A stretch of 6,318 nucleotides of DNA from JAICLV01 sp036380925. Lineage in GTDB: Bacteria > Actinomycetota > Actinomycetes > Acidothermales > Acidothermaceae. The notes beneath the pieces were generated by a model. That model did not search any database and was not told where the DNA came from. It saw only the letters and a list, made by a program, of their open reading frames with translations. The translations under genes were made by a program, and so were the position numbers. Positions 6,053 to 6,318 of this stretch are shown in pieces (positions within the stretch are counted from its first letter, which is position 1; each line of letters opens with the position of its first letter). The stretch covers positions 1 to 6,318 of the forward strand of contig DASVDW010000147.1 in assembly GCA_036380925.1 (NCBI GenBank), read 5' to 3'.

Positions 6053-6318
6053 CCGACGTCGCAGCGGCGCGCGCGCTACTTCGCGTGCACGATCCGCTCT
6101 CGCAACAACACGACGAGCTCGACGACCTCGCCATCGACCGGATCTGGCAGGACCTCGCGCGGCGGGTAGCCGATGGGACGCCGCCGAGCGTTCCCGGGCC
6201 GGTGCGGCGTGACCCGCGCACCGTGCGATCGGCCGTCGCGTCGATCGTCGCGCTCGCCTTGGTGGTCGTCGGAGTGGTGCTCGCCGCCGGCAACCAACCA
6301 GCCCGGCATTACCTCGCC
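6049..6318 (+). CDS. Single-pass membrane protein, putative sigma factor regulator (3' partial)
   Basis: The reading frame starts at the ATG overlapping the sigma factor stop (ATGA, 6049-6052) and stays open to the right edge, giving 90 visible residues. The first 60 or so are soluble and charged, with RALLRVHDPL near the start and an acidic helix-like segment, DELDDLAIDRIWQDLARRV, at about 22-40. A Pro/Arg-rich stretch follows. A single hydrophobic segment from about residue 62 to 80 (AVASIVALALVVVGVVLAA) would span the membrane, leaving the rest outside. This cytoplasmic domain-TM-extracellular plan and the tight coupling fit a membrane anti-sigma factor or a CU044_5270-type sigma-associated protein. 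The HxxxCxxC zinc motif of classical anti-sigma factors is absent; there is no Cys in the visible part. The role as sigma regulator is inferred from position and topology, and the missing C-terminal part would be needed to name the family. Confidence 0.75.
   Translation, partial: MTDVAAARALLRVHDPLSQQHDELDDLAIDRIWQDLARRVADGTPPSVPGPVRRDPRTVRSAVASIVALALVVVGVVLAAGNQPARHYLA

Noticed and set aside
1..6318. CRISPR array, insertion sequence, prophage or defence genes
   Set aside because: I saw no regularly spaced repeats, transposase, integrase or phage genes. The only direct repeat noted is the 14-bp duplication.

Overview
The window looks like chromosomal DNA of a high-GC Gram-positive bacterium (Actinomycetes). 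The evidence is strongly G/C-biased third codon positions, GTG starts, an oligoribonuclease gene followed directly by tRNA-His (an arrangement I know from mycobacteria and relatives), a malic enzyme with an N-terminal ACT domain, and an ECF sigma factor paired with a membrane protein. I cannot place it at genus level; a Frankia-like or related lineage is only a guess.

Layout. Positions 1-1726 (+) hold the two permeases of a CUT1-type sugar ABC importer. The first is cut by the left edge, and the second overlaps it by 4 bases. No solute-binding protein or ATPase gene is visible. Positions 1727-1960 are a non-coding convergent spacer. It starts with a 14-bp tandem duplication over the second permease's stop codon and ends with a long hairpin that probably terminates transcription from both sides. 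Positions 1961-5312 (-) hold a rightward-to-leftward gene series: ACT-domain malic enzyme, moaA (ATGA overlap), a 77-bp gap, orn, and tRNA-His. Positions 5313-5425 are a divergent promoter region with a 14-bp dyad. Positions 5426-6318 (+) hold an ECF-type sigma factor and an overlapping gene (ATGA) for a single-pass membrane protein, which is cut by the right edge.

How the genes work together. The permeases form the membrane channel of a carbohydrate importer. Such CUT1 systems often borrow an ATPase encoded elsewhere, so the missing ATPase is not alarming. Malic enzyme (malate to pyruvate plus reduced cofactor) and MoaA (first step of molybdenum cofactor synthesis) appear translationally coupled, although no textbook pathway joins them. 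Orn finishes RNA turnover by degrading 2-5-mers (and pGpG) and may share a transcript with tRNA-His. The sigma factor and its membrane partner look like a signal-responsive regulatory pair whose partner lacks a visible zinc anti-sigma motif.

Most of the window is ordinary housekeeping and transport. The points most worth a second look are the malic enzyme-moaA coupling, the sigma factor/membrane protein pair, and the tRNA-His/ABC transporter boundary. I did not find convincing evidence of a wholly new system.
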